The position numbers and the translations under genes were made by a program. Shown piece by piece: positions 1 to 11,605 of a stretch of DNA of 64,000 nucleotides; the stretch's first letter is position 1; each line of letters begins with the position of its first letter. The notes below the pieces were generated by a model. It was not told the origin of the DNA, made no database searches, and saw only the letters and a program-made list of their open reading frames with translations. Source of the DNA: Cryptomeria japonica (Eukaryota > Streptophyta > Pinopsida > Cupressales > Cupressaceae); the NCBI RefSeq assembly GCF_030272615.1, contig NC_081414.1, positions 523,384,137-523,448,136 of the forward strand, given 5' to 3'.

Positions 1-1551
1 ATACACATTCCTCTTGCCATCATGTTGAGCACTCGTGTCATACTGCTAAGATCTCCCTAGAAGAATATGGTAGGCATCCATAGTCACTACTTCACACAAA
101 ACTTTGTCTTTATAACCACCAATTGAAAAACTGACCCAACATTGTTCATCAACTAATGTTTGTTGCTCCTTATTCAACCATGATACTTTATAAGGGTTAG
201 GATGAGGTATTTTCTTCAATCCTAACTTCTCAATCATCTCAGTAGAAGCCAAGTTCTTAGTAGAACTAGAATCAACTATTACCTTGCATACTTTACCATT
301 CACCAAACATTTGGTTTGGAACAAAGACTTTCTTTGTGGTGGCTCCTTATTGATTGCTGTTAAAAGTGTTCTATTGAACATAATACATCCTCCATTTACT
401 AGATCAGTAGGTCTTGATGAGGAGGTGTGATATGAAGTGGTACTTTGCTGGTCATCATCTTGGGCTAGTTGCACCCTTCTTTCTCCTTGCTGGCCTGAAC
501 TGCTGCTTGCTTTCTTAGGACACCTAAATGACTGGTGACCTACTTGGTTACATGAGAAACATCTCCTAGTGAATACATTAGGGCCTCTACCTCCAAATCT
601 GCCCTTTCCATTGCCTCTTCCACCTTTAGAATTGCTTCTATAACTGGAATCTTTCTCAACATCTTGCTGGCTGCTCTCACCTTGAGGTCTTGATGATGAA
701 CTTTTGCCTTGAAATCTGCCTCTGCCCCTAAAGTTCTGATTACCTCTGCCACCCCTGTTGCTTTGCTCACCTCTCTTTCTTTGGTTTTCTTCTATTTTCA
801 ATGCCATTTGATGACACCTATGGACTGATTCAGGGTTAAACAGGCTTAATTCATCTTGAATACTATATTTCAGTCCGTTCAAGTACCTAGCCAACTTCTA
901 ATTTTTAGTTTCAGATATTTTAGTCTTCAAGGTGAGTTTGTGAAATTTCTCTGTATAGGTATTGACATCCATATCCTTTTGTTTCAGGTTATGTAGCTTC
1001 TTGTGGAGGGCAACTTCATAGTCTTTTGGTACAAATTGCTTCTTTATCTCAGCCAACATCCTCCTCCACATGGTGATAGGTGCCTTGTTGTTCTCAACCC
1101 TCTCATTTTGTAGGAAGCTCCACCAACTCAATGCTGGACCCTTCATCTTTGATTTGGCTATCTTCACCTTTGAACTCTCAGGTGTATCATCACACTCAAA
1201 TTAGTTTTCAAGGGCTTCCACCCAATCCATGCATTCTTCGACATTCATCTTTCCCATGAACATAGGGATATCTGGTTTGCTATCCTTTCTTCCTACTCTT
1301 TCAAGAGCCTCCAAGAAATGTCTTTGGTTTGCTGGTATGTTCAACCTCTCCAACTGAGAAACAGGTATCTCTTCCTCTTCTTCCTCATACTCCTCTTCTT
1401 CCCTTCTTCCTTCTTGTCTTTCCTTGAGTCTCTCCAACTCCATCTCCATCTTCTTGCTCTTTGCAAGGTGCTCCTTGAGCATTTTGGCTAGCTCCTTATT
1501 GGTAACATTTTGAGGGAATTCATCCCCATCATTGCCTTCATTTTCTGACAT
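1..1551 (-). pseudogene. gag: gag-protease of gypsy element G, broken by stops
   Basis: Gag forms the retroelement particle and the aspartic protease matures it. The frame starts at Met 1551 with an acidic, coiled-coil-like N-terminus containing a run of Glu. It continues through a retrotransposon gag domain (around 898-1167, with the GPALSWW and FVPKDY type motifs), a CCHC knuckle beginning CFSCNQVGH (about 500-545) and an aspartic protease (about 60-290). The protease active site reads VDSSS where DSGS is usual. In-frame stops occur near 1198, 895 and 46. The stop near 46 replaces the Trp of a GRPWQYD-like motif, and the frame is readable again beyond it to the window edge. The copy is dead but only lightly mutated. 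Confidence 0.85.
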
Positions 1552-1577
1552 CTTCCACCACCTGGGATCTTAGTAGT

Positions 1578-1589
1578 GGTCTGATACCA
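1578..1589 (-). promoter_or_regulatory. Primer binding site of element G
   Basis: Minus strand reads TGGTATCAGACC, matching the 3' end of initiator Met tRNA at most positions, 2 nt from the LTR end. It marks where minus-strand DNA synthesis would start and fixes the LTR boundary. Confidence 0.75.
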
Positions 1590-1591
1590 CT

Positions 1592-3171
1592 TGATGCAGA
1601 GTGCAAATGACAGGAAGTGTCAAATAGGCTCATAGTCTTTCAGACTCAAAAGGTGACTATTCCAACCTAGTCTACCTTACCCACTCTTGGCAAGAAAGTG
1701 TAAGACCACCCTCACACAATCCTTAAGACCTATCCAAGGCCAAACCCAATCCCTTATGGGTTACTCAACTTAGACTCAAAAGTTGATTCAGTGACTCAAT
1801 CCCTTAATGAGGCTCAAACAAGGAAAATGCCTCAAATCCACTCTTTGATGATAAACAGGAGTAGGGACACCTTCTATGACCCTAAACAACCAAAATCCAA
1901 CAACTGGTTTGCCTCCCCAAACCCTACAATGCCAACTTGACTTTTAGGCCTACTAGGCTACTAGGTCTCACAACTGGAAATCGGGTAACAAAAGATTAAT
2001 TTCTCAAACAACTTTCTATTGTTTTGACTGATTTGGGACCTCTTCAAGGTGACAACATAACTCCCAAAAGGGCAGAGCCTCAATCCACTCCCGACACGGT
2101 TCACAGGCCTAATTGGCCAGACTAGGCATGGAACACAAACATAAAGTCTAATGATGGGTACATATGACTAGGGAAGTGATTTGGGAAGGTGTATTCGCCC
2201 TTCTAAGACAAGTTCCAATGGTTTTTAGGGCCTTTCTTACTACTGCCCCAAACCATTTCTTCCATACAAACCGATTTGCTTGGTTGAATACATGAGGATA
2301 TTCAACCTAGGGCTTGCAAGTACACCATGAAAATGCCTTCACTAGATCCTGAGAATTTGGGATATTAAAATACATCATCAGACCTTGCAAATTCCAAAGG
2401 GGTTTGAATTAATACCTCTGGAATTGCAAGATATTGTCCATTTAGTCACAAAACCTTTAAAACCCTAGGTTTCTACAGCAGTTTTAGAAAAAATTCAATA
2501 AATTTCACAATACAACTCCAAATTCACTCAAATTAGACCCAAATGAAAGGTATCTGACATGTCTATGCAATCGTGGACCTTTTTTTGATTTTACAGTCCA
2601 TACAAATCCGTACAATTATGTTTTTGCTCAGAAAACTGGTTTTTATTCAAAAATTTCAAGTGTCTTCTCCATACAAATTGCTCCAACTTCATCCAACCCC
2701 TTGGGAATAGATGTGAGGGCCTAAATAGGCATCCTACATCAGTTAAATTCAATTGAGGGGTTTGGGGTAGTTAGAACCATCATTTAACAACTTTTCAAAA
2801 AGTTGTCAAAGTTGCTAAATGTTGTCAAAGCAACTTTTTGCAACTTTTACATTTTTTTGCATTTTAAGACTCCAAAATGATTTCAGACTTCTAAATGGTT
2901 CCAACATGTCTAAAATGACTACTAAACATTAGAAATCTACCTCCTAATTCCAAAACTCATTAATATGAGAAAATGCCCTATTGGACCTAGAAGGATCCTA
3001 GTGGACTAAGGCTAACTCCAGGTTTATAGAATGACCTTAGAGTTCCTTGACCACACAAAAAGGATCAATTACACCTATGGATGATTGACATTCATCCTTA
3101 TTACATCATGCAAACTGAAAACAAAAAACTTGAAAGGAAAAAAAATCATGTTCATGTCTAGGTGCCCTGCA
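1592..3171 (-). repeat. 5' LTR of gypsy element G
   Basis: About 1.58 kb without coding potential, lying between the PBS and the copia A LTR. On the minus strand it begins TGCAGGGCACC and ends CTCTGCATCA, the expected TG...CA form. The right boundary at 3171 is placed where homology to the copia A LTR begins. The second LTR is outside the window, so the ends cannot be confirmed by comparison. Confidence 0.65.
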
Positions 3172-3720
3172 CCAATAGCTCTGCCTAATCTGGTATATAC
3201 CTTCACACAATCCTTTTTAGCATCCCACATTTGATCTTACAAATAAGATCTTACTTTTATACCATAACCTAAGACCAATTTTAGTAGGTCAGCTCTACAA
3301 GATATTACAATAAAAATATTTTACAAACAATATAATATCCAATGCAATAACCGATTGAACATGTCGGCTTAATGCATTTACAACAATAATTAATCATCTC
3401 TATAGCATGCCATGTTGATCTAGAAAAGATAAACCTGCTAGTGTAACCCTAGACCTATTTTTTGGTAACAACAAATATGCAACTATGAATATACCAGTGA
3501 ACAAAACTCCAAGACAAGATGTCCAGAGGATGTCTTCGACATAACCAAGTGTTTTCCATGCCATTCCAAGTGCCCGTGATCATTATATCTTGCCGGTGTA
3601 CCATATACTAGTAACTGTGCAATAGTTACTTGCTTGCTGGTGAATGCTGCTGGATCTCCAAAGTGCTAGTGTTTTAGTAGGTGTAGACATCAATGACAAA
3701 ACCATACCAAAATACCAACA
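3172..3720 (-). repeat. 3' LTR of copia A, partial
   Basis: Matches the right-hand part (about 8320-8856) of the 5' LTR of A nearly base for base. On the minus strand it starts TGTTGGTATTTTGG immediately after a purine tract. The remaining half of the LTR is missing at 3172, where gypsy G begins. Confidence 0.85.
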
Positions 3721-4107
3721 ATGTCCCCCTTTGGCATTGATGGAAACACAATATGGAAAAATTATCAAAGTGCCAAAACAGAAATACCAAGTACGAAAAA
3801 CCAACAATCTCCAAAAAGATCATAACCAGAAATCAGAGAGTAATAATCTCTCCTAAACAACAATCTCTCCCTCTGAGAGCAACAAAGTTTTTCAATACCA
3901 ATCTCTCCAAAAGATAATGTGTTTTTCCATAGATATATCTCCCCCTTTGACATCAAATGCCAAAGTTACAATAAAACCAAGTTCATATAAAAAATACCAA
4001 TCAATTCAATATACCAACTACTCCCCCTGAGAAGTAGCTTCCTCATCAAAGACCGGAATAAAATATTTCTCTGTTAATTCTGCTGGTTGATGGCAATCAT
4101 CAACTGT
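3721..4107 (-). promoter_or_regulatory. 3' non-coding region of copia A with repeated polypurine tracts
   Basis: Between the pol stop and the 3' LTR the minus strand has four purine-rich tracts of AGGGGGAGA type (near 3723, 3868, 3940 and 4020). The one touching the LTR (CAAAGGGGGACAT) is the likely primer for plus-strand DNA synthesis. The same array occurs in element B. Confidence 0.65.
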
Positions 4108-5097
4108 CTAAGTCTCTATTGGTGGTGGTATGAATCCAAGCTGATCTCTGAGATATTCAAAAGTTTCCTTAGGCAAAAGTTTAGTGAAAATATCTGCAAT
4201 CTGGTCTTTAGTGTTCACATAAACCAGTTTTATCTCCTTAGCTTCAACATTTTCCCTTAGAAAATTCAGTTTGATAGAAACATGTTTGGTTTTAGAATGT
4301 AATACCGGATTCTTAGATATATCAATTGTTGAAGTGTTATCACAATAGATAGTAATAGGTTCCTTGCATTTTACCTTTATATCTTTCAACTTTTGCTTAA
4401 GCCATAGTACCCATGTACAGTTAGTTGCTACTGCAACATATTCTGATTGTGCTGTTGATAAAGATGTACAACTTTGTTTCTTACTCAACCAAGAAACTAA
4501 TCTGTTTCCAAGAAAGAATGCTCCACCGGTGGTGCTTTCTCTATCATCCACATCTCCTGCCCAATTTGCATCTGTGTATGCACATAATTCAAAGTTTTCA
4601 TCTCTAGGATACCATAATCCAAGATTTATAGTGCCTTGTAAGTACCAAAAAATCCTTTTTACTGCCGATTCATGATTTTCTCTAGGATTAATTTGAAATC
4701 TTGAAACAATACATACTGCATTCATAATATCAGTTCTGTTTTGTGTCAAATACAGTAAACCTCCTATCATAGATTTGTATCTAGTTGGATTAACAGGTGT
4801 AGATTCATCCCTTTGTGATAATTTGTCATTTGTTGTCATAGGTGTGCTTACCGGTTTAGAGTTCTCCATCCCAAATTTCTTTAGTAACTCTTTTAAGTAT
4901 TTGGATTGACTCAAGAATATACATTTATCAACTCCTTCTTTCTGAGAATATCCCTTACATACTAGTCTTTTTTTATTTTTGACAACCTTACCATCTTCAT
5001 TAAGTTTGTTTCTAAATACCCATTTGGTTCCAATTACATTTTTATCTTTAGGTCGGGGAACTAATGTCCAAGTGTTGTTTTTCTCAATTTGTTCTAA
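4108..5097 (-). pseudogene. pol: Copia A reverse transcriptase (core deleted) and RNase H
   Basis: From right to left the frame shows the RT N-terminus ([12 protein letters not shown] near 5060, then the KNKLNE region), then jumps near 4928 straight to FLSQSKYLKELLKKFGM at the RT C-terminus. It ends with a copia RNase H (4108-4700) containing YTDANWAG, STAQSEYVA and IYCDNTS, the three acidic positions of that enzyme. Compared with element B the jump removes about 483 bp (161 codons), including the QMDIK region and the FFDD or YVDD active site. The RNase H part is open, but there is a stop at 5098. The LTR-proximal end is the expected DIFTKLLPK tail. Confidence 0.9.
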
Positions 5098-6670
5098 TTA
5101 TTCTTCCATAGCTTTAATGCAAAATTTATCTTCACATGCCTCATTAATAGATGATGGTTCAATTTGAGAAATAAGACATACCTCTTCATTTGCCAATCTT
5201 CCTCTTGTCATAACTCCTTTAAACTTGTTTCCAATTATCTGATCTTCAGAATGATTTAGTCTTACATACCGGGGTGTCTTAGTTTGCTGTTGTTCCTCAA
5301 TTACTGTGGAATCCTCAGATGGTACCGGGGTAACTGGATCTTCATTCTCTACCGGTGGATTTAGAGTAGGTTCATTTGTCAAAATTTCTATTGCCGGTTC
5401 AAAGTCTATATACCTTGAAGTTCCTCTAAATTGTTCATCAATCTTTACATTTGTACTCTCAACAATTTTCTGCAATCTCTTGTTAAAACATCTATATGCT
5501 TTTCTCATAGATGAATAACCAAGAAATATTCCTTCATCACTTCTAGGATCAAATTTGTCAATATACTCATCTCTTCTGATATAACATTTACTTCCAAATA
5601 TTCTGAAATACTTAAGAGTAGGAATATTACCAAACCATAGTTCATGAAGGGTCTTACCGGTTTCACCTTTGATGTGAACTTTGTTAAATGTATAGACCGT
5701 TGTGTTGACTGCTTCTCTCCAATACACATGTGGTAGGTTTGCTTCTGATAACATACTTCTTGCTGCATCCAAGATAGTTTTGTTTTTCCTTTCAACAACT
5801 CCATTTTGTTGTGGTGTCTGAGGTGCTGATAGCTATCTTCTGATTCCATTCACTTCACAGAATGTATTAAATTCCTTAGATGTAAATTCACCTCCTTGAT
5901 CTGATCCTAAACATTTGATTTTCTTACCGGTTTCATTTTCTACCATTGCTTTGAACAGTTTGAACTTTCCAAGTGCCTCTGATTTTTCTCTAAGAAAAGT
6001 AACCCAACACATTCTAGAATAGTCATCAATGATTAGCATGAAATATCTATCACCTTGTAAGCTTTTAGTTCTAGCTGGACCACATAAATTAGTGTGAATC
6101 AAATCAAGAGCACTATTTGATTTTTCTAGAATACTTTTGAAACTAGCTCTAACTTGTTTTCCAAATTGACATTCCTTACATACTGTATTCTAAGGTTTGA
6201 CAATTTTAGGTAAATCTCTGACTACCTTAGTAGTACTGATCTTTACCATGCAATCAAAGTTTACATGATAGAGTCTCTTATGCCATAAACAACTTTCATC
6301 TATATGTGCAATTAAGTATGTCTTTTCATTGTTATTCAAATGAAAGATATTACCTCTAGTCTGATTACTGGTTGCAATTTCCAAACCAGTTCTATTCATG
6401 ATTTTGCATTTTCCATTCTTAAATTGTAACTAAAATCCTTTCTCAACTAATTGACCAACACTCAAAAGATTATGCTTTAATCCTTTAACATAGTAGACAC
6501 TGTCAATGTTATGCTTACCATCAAGAGATATTGAACCCTTACCTTTGATTAAACAAGCTTTGCTATCTCCAAATCTCACTAAGCCTCCATTGTATTCTTG
6601 AAAGTTCAATAATTTACCTTTGTCTCCTATCATATGATGTGAGCATCCTGAATCAATGATCCATCCATCT
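5098..6670 (-). pseudogene. pol: Copia A protease and integrase region, broken
   Basis: The aspartic protease motif IIDSGCSHHM lies near 6640. It is followed by the GAG-pre-integrase domain (LWHKRLYHVNF and the CxxCxxGK zinc-type segment, about 6130-6330) and the integrase core. The core shows LIIDDYSR (about 6030), SDQGGEFTSKEF (about 5880) and the C-terminal FGSKCYIRRDE, GIFLGYSS motifs (about 5500-5600). Stops or frameshifts near 6423, 6190, 6105 and 5833 split the frame. Unlike element B, A keeps the second catalytic Asp of integrase. It is part of one gag-pol polyprotein with its neighbours. Confidence 0.88.
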
Positions 6671-7770
6671 TTTACTTCAACTTTAGCTGCTAGGGCCTAT
6701 ACTACCAATTGAGCAGTAGGTGTTGGTTGATCTTCTGTTATAGCAACAAAAACCCATCCATTGTCTGTCAGATCCTCATCAGAATCATTAGTCACACCTT
6801 CATCAATAATATAAGAAGATTTGTCTTTATTCTTCTTAAATCTCTATCCCTGATATTCAGGGTTAGGCTTGTATGTTCTTCTAGCTTCTTCTCTTAGTCT
6901 AGCATGTCTATCAGGGCATCTTGAAGCCATATGACCAATCTTATTGCAGTTAAAACATTTAAAGGGTGCTTTACCTTCATCCTCACTTCCAACTGAACCT
7001 TTAGGCATTTTCCTTGCAAATAGTGCTTCAAGTTCTTCATTTTATTTCCTACTTTCTTCAAGTTCTCTTGCATAAAAGGCTTTCCAATCAGATTTGTCAA
7101 ATGATGGAGTAGATGATGTTGATGCTTTAAAGGCCAAATCTATCTTTATAGTAGCAACAAGACCAAATTCTTCAATTTCAAAAGCTGAAAGTTTCCCAAT
7201 CAATGTATCCCTAGTAACTGATGTATTAGGCATTGTTCTCAACTCATTTATGGCAGTGACTTTCATTTTATATGCCAGTGGCAATCCTCTTAAAACTTTT
7301 GAAACAATTTCATCCTCACTTATGGTTCCTCCACAACATTTAATACCTAAAACAATTTTATTTACTCTTTCCATAAAAGCAGAAATCCTTTCATCTTCTT
7401 CCATTTTCAAATGTTCATACCTGACTCGGAAGCTGTCAAGTTTTGCAATTTTAATTGTGGAATCTCCTTCATTCAGTGTTTCCAAATGATCCCAAATAGC
7501 TTTAGCAGTAGACCTATATGATAGTCCCATGATTTTTTGATCTGATAATGCGCTCAAAAGTGCTTCTCTTGCTTTGCAATCATTTTCCTCATTTTTTGTC
7601 AAGTTAGCTGGACTAGGCTGACCTAGTACAGCAGTAGTATAACCATTCTTTGTAACTTCCCAGATGTCTTTTCCAATGCAATTTAGATATGTCTCCATTC
7701 TGATCTTCCATATGCCATAGTTGGTTCCATCAAGTTTAGGACTGTCCTTCCTGAAATAATTAGTAGACAT
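6671..7770 (-). pseudogene. gag: Copia A gag (UBN2-like) with zinc knuckle
   Basis: Starts at Met 7770, 57 bp inside the 5' LTR, with a KLDGTNYGIWKIRME motif that opens many copia gags. A UBN2-type gag follows (LETLNEGDST, FMERVNKIVLGIKCCGG, LRGLPLAYKM). The CCHC knuckle (CFNCNKIGHMASRCP in register) is at about 6910-6965. A stop at 7042 and a frame change near 7100 separate the capsid part from the knuckle. The protein packages element RNA. The homologue in B is open for 298 codons. Confidence 0.88.
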
Positions 7771-7812
7771 TGGATCTCCTCAAGCTATTAAACTTTTGCA
7801 AAAGAGGACTAA

Positions 7813-7824
7813 GCTCTGATACCA
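7813..7824 (-). promoter_or_regulatory. Primer binding site of copia A
   Basis: Minus strand TGGTATCAGAGC, complementary to the 3' end of initiator Met tRNA, separated by 2 nt from the LTR end. Confidence 0.9.
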
Positions 7825-7826
7825 AT

Positions 7827-8856
7827 TGTTAGGTCCTGGGGACAACTGAGAGGGGGGGTGAATCAGTTGTCAAATAAATCTACACCAAAAACAATTTAAC
7901 CAACTTAATGCTTAATATCAGTAAACCAGTTAAGTATGTCGGTAGACAGTTATAACAGTTAATTGCCATACCGGTAAGGATTAGTGCATGAAACATAAAC
8001 ACAAAGTCATCCACAACACATAACACCAATATTTGTACGTGGAAACCCTATAAGGGGAAAAACCATAGTGGGAAACCTTACCCACAATCAAATGATACTA
8101 CTGTAGATAGTAAGTGTACATAAATGGGTTCTGCACATGCAGAAGGCCAACAGCCTAGAGCTCACTGCTCAATCACAAAATGGGAGTCACACTGACTACA
8201 GTTGGATGGTTAAATCCAATAAGAATGTATTGCACAAAATAGCATCTCCATATGCTGGATTCAGTACCAGTGGAATGCTTATATGCTTCCACAAAAACCC
8301 TCCTTCAATCTTCAGATGATGTCTGTGTGTATGGCTCTACTCAATCTCACATATACCTTTACACAATCCTTTTTTGCATTCCACATTTGATCTTACAAAT
8401 AAGATCTTACATTTATACCATAATCTAAGACCAATTTTAGTAGGTCAGCTCTACAAGATATTACAATATAATATCCAATGCAATAACCGATTGAACATGT
8501 TGGCTTAATGCATTTACAACAATAATTAATCATCTCTATAGCATGGCATGTTGATCTGGAAAAGATAAACCTATCGGTGTAACCCTAGACCTATTTGCCG
8601 ATAACAACAAATATGAAACTATGAATATACCAGTGAACAAAACTCTAGGACAAGATGTCCAGATGATGTCTTCGACATTACCAAGTGTTTTCCATGCCAT
8701 TCCAAGTGCCGGTGATCATTATATCTTGCCGGTGTACCATATAGCAGTAACTGTGCAATAGTTACTTGCTTGTCGGTGAATGCTGCTAGATCTCCAAAGT
8801 GCTAGTGTTTTAGTAGGTGTTGACATCAATGACAAAACCATACCAAAATACCAATA
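7827..8856 (-). repeat. 5' LTR of copia A
   Basis: About 1030 bp. On the minus strand it starts TATTGGTATTTTGG and ends GGACCTAACA next to the PBS. It is homologous along its length to both LTRs of element B. A TATA-like segment and the repeat TGTAAGATC...TGTAAGATC (about 8394-8410) lie in the middle, and a run of C near the inner end (TTCACCCCCCCTCTCA on minus). The first dinucleotide is TA, not TG. Confidence 0.9.
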
Positions 8857-9319
8857 GCATCATCATTTCTTAGCTAAGTGGTCTCTTTTCATCATTTCTC
8901 TGATCGAGTACTTGTGTATTAAGATGTTAGCTGCATACAAAAGCATCTTATATAGATTCATACATTTCATAATGCTTATTTGCATTCATCTTATTGCATA
9001 GAAAAATGAAAAATTTGCATTCCTCATTACTCATTCACATTCATTTATTTGCATATGAAAAGCAAGATAAATAGACATTCATGATCATTTGCATTTCATA
9101 CATTCATGCTAAATCATAAATGCATACATATAGATTAAAGCATATATTAAACATCTCATAATCAAATCAACACAAGTACAATGAAGTTAAATCGATCTCA
9201 TATATATATATATATATATATATCATATAAATTCTCAGAGTACAAAATGATGTCAGCTGACATATACAAACTTCCATTGAAACAAGAATCGTATAGGCTA
9301 CAAAAAATGGGCGTGTCTA
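8857..9319. other. Non-coding part of element T
   Basis: AT-rich sequence with a short TA run (about 9199-9222) and repeated ATTCAT/GCATTC words. No coding frame is supported. It would be downstream of the antisense PMD gene. Confidence 0.5.
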
Positions 9320-11141
9320 CAAAAATATATCAGAGCTACAAAAAGAATCTCTATCTCTCAGCCTCTCCCTCATCACCTAGTGGAGGAGGGGGAGCCTGCT
9401 CACCAAGATCCTTACGAGGTGCCCGAGCTCCCTCTGACCATGCCATATACTACGTGTAGGGGACAACCTACTGTGCAACTAGAACTACTACACTGTATGT
9501 TGCAACATAATAAGCTGCCCTACTTGTCTGGTGAAGGTCCTCCTACCACAAAGCCTTTGTCTCTGCTCTCATCTCCGTGACCTAACGGTCACACTCAGCC
9601 CTAAGCTCTGCTAGCTGTCGATCTCGCTTTGCCAGCTATGTCTGAGCCACTATCAACTGTGACTGCAACTCAGCAAGATGTGCTCTCATCGACCGCCCCG
9701 CACCAGTCCCCTGCTCTCTTGCAAGCTCTCCACTCCCACCTCCACCTCCAACTCCACCTTGCTCCTCCCTCTACTGCCAGACCTATCTTGACGCTGTTGT
9801 CTCCTCCTCAGCTCTACCCAATCTCGTGCCTATACTCCCTAGCGATCCACCCTCACCCCTCTACTCTCCAACCCCACCTGGAATCCTACTATTACTAGCA
9901 CCAAGATTGCTGCCTTCCCACCTTGGAGCCTCAGCTCTCTATCCCTATCCCTACCTCTGTCCCTATCCCTATGCGGGGGCATCATCCTCAATACAAGGAG
10001 CCTACTCTGCTAGATTTGTGAATCTGGGGAATGGATGCTACTGGAACCAATCCATATAGTGGGGAAATACCCCCACATCCACAATATCATCCATGTAATC
10101 CTATCTCAAGTGTTGTAAACTAGTGATCTCCTACATACTCAAGGCATAGGATAACCTCAGTGACCATCCCTTCCTCTCCTCATCAACATATCTCGCATAT
10201 GTTGTGTACTCCTATAAGATCCCCTGAGGCCTACCATACTGCCTCATCACTCGAGATACTACAAATCACTCTAGCACAATCTACGATCTGCCAATAAGTG
10301 GGCATGTAACAAAAATATCCTAGTGTACCAGCCGCCAGTCATCCCATGGCTTTAGGCCCCTATAAGGTCTCCATATCATGGCTATAAGGTCATCTAACTA
10401 CTGCCACCAAAAATCAGTCTTGCCTAGATGGGGCTGTGTAATGTAACCGACATACCTATAAATAATTGGCTGCCCAGGGTCTCTGCTATCATCTACAATA
10501 GGCCGACAAACTGGGAGGTGCTCCCAAGCCCAAACCTATAAAATCAACACACTTGCGGCCATGCTCTTGCCCTCCCTATACACTATCTCATGCATCTTGT
10601 GATACATGTGGGCTAATATACATGAACCCCAACCAAGCTTATGAGGGGTCTCCATCAATCTCTCTAGCATCCTACCCCATCCACACTAGAATCCCTACTA
10701 CCCTCTATCCGACATTAGAAAATAGCCGATAAACCTTGCTAGGATGCAACCTAGAGGAAAATCCTCACTGTATCTGCTCATCATGATGGAACATGTCAAT
10801 ATATCAGGATCTCTAAAGACATGCCTAACTGCCTATAAACCAGAAAGGTGTGCTGCATCATAATCCACCTTATCCCCAACAAAAGGGATACAGAGGATCC
10901 TATATACATCCTTGGGAGTGATAGTCATCTCTCCAACTAGAAAATGGAAGGTATTATGCTCTGAATGGAATCACTTAACCAATGCTGTGAGCATTCCGTG
11001 ATTCACACGGATGTTTGGTAACCCAAGAAGATGTGTCAAACCAAACAAATCAATATGAGCTTGATCAACCTTTGATAACTAGCGCCCTAATGTCATGGTA
11101 GGTGGATGAAAACATCTGAAGAGCCCATGAGGCAATCGAAC
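9320..11141 (-). pseudogene. Plant mobile domain (PMD) protein, antisense in element T, decayed
   Basis: Reading the minus strand from 11141, one main frame, broken by many stops, shows a PMD-type sequence. It includes LPHGLFRCFHPP, GLPNIRVNHGMLTALV, HTFHF-LVGEMTITPKDV (about 10900-10950), LGCILARFIGYFL (about 10720), GWGSCILAHMYHKMHEIV (about 10620), WAWEHLPVCRP (about 10530) and VMRQYGRPQGI (about 10220). This is the order of the PMD/aminotransferase-like domain found in MAIN/MAIL proteins and in plant transposons. The C-terminal part (9400-9800) is Pro/Gly/Ser-rich with a short coiled coil (LAKRDRQLAEL). About ten in-frame stops make it a pseudogene. A candidate upstream exon lies beyond 11605. 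The product would probably be nuclear; the function of transposon PMD proteins is not settled. Confidence 0.75.
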
Positions 11142-11605
11142 CTACAAAAATCAATCAACAAAGCATCATAAGACATTCCAAATAAGCCTACAAGAGAAGC
11201 AAAACATCACGCAAATCCAACTACGCCAATTGCAAAATCAAAATTTCAAGTTTAGACATTCAAAAATGCTCACTATTTCCCAAATGACAAAACATAGAAG
11301 GACAACAACTTGTACTAGTCAGGACTAGGCCTCGTACGACAAAAGACTCCCATACGACAAAATATTAGATTTAGGATGACAAAATGGTCTTTTATGAAGG
11401 TTGTCGTACAACATAAGGGTGGGGTCATAACGACAAAACTAATGAACTCAAATGAAAAAACAAACTTCCACAGTTTGTCGTATGAGACATGATCCTATCT
11501 TGCACGACAAAACGAGAAGGGCCGACTTCAAACGTGCTAAAACTTGAAAAATGAACAAAAAAATTCAAAATTGAGAACATAAAGAGGCTTAAGATAAATC
11601 ACTTA
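11142..11605 (-). other. Candidate intron of the antisense PMD gene
   Basis: On the minus strand CAGCG|GTAAGT at 11605 is a strong donor and TTTTTGTAG|G at 11142 a strong acceptor, directly before the PMD frame. The upstream frame (11606-11690) is open but does not join in phase with the PMD frame, so either a frameshift followed or the intron call is wrong. The interval holds several ACGACAAAA words in both orientations. Confidence 0.35.

Larger units (their letters stand above)
1..3171 (-). mobile_element. Ty3/gypsy element G, 5' part, truncated by window edge
   Basis: The minus strand carries, in element order, an LTR (3171 to 1592), a PBS and a gag-protease reading frame that runs off the left edge. 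The zinc knuckle followed by a retropepsin-like domain is the Ty3/gypsy order, and the gag style resembles chromoviruses (inference). The right end TGCAGGGC (minus) abuts sequence homologous to the middle of the copia A LTR, so G appears to have inserted into that LTR. The remaining pol and 3' LTR should lie left of the window. Confidence 0.85.
3172..8856 (-). mobile_element. Ty1/copia element A, defective, 3' LTR interrupted
   Basis: Minus-strand copia element with a full 5' LTR (7827-8856), PBS, gag-pol remnant, polypurine tract (PPT) and the U3 side of the 3' LTR (3172-3720). The order of protease, integrase, RT and RNase H is copia-type. It belongs to the same family as element B at 44109-50751: the gag proteins, LTRs and 3' non-coding region match closely. 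The outer part of the 3' LTR is displaced by gypsy element G. An internal deletion removes the catalytic core of RT, so A could not move by itself. Confidence 0.9.

Noticed and set aside
8137-8319. Small frames in copia LTRs (also 44684-44935 and 50259-50513)
   Set aside because: They lie within LTRs, are of unrelated phase to gag and differ between copies.
9181-10059. Pro/Ser-rich plus-strand frames
   Set aside because: They are antisense to the C-terminal part of the PMD gene; the minus strand carries the recognisable motifs.
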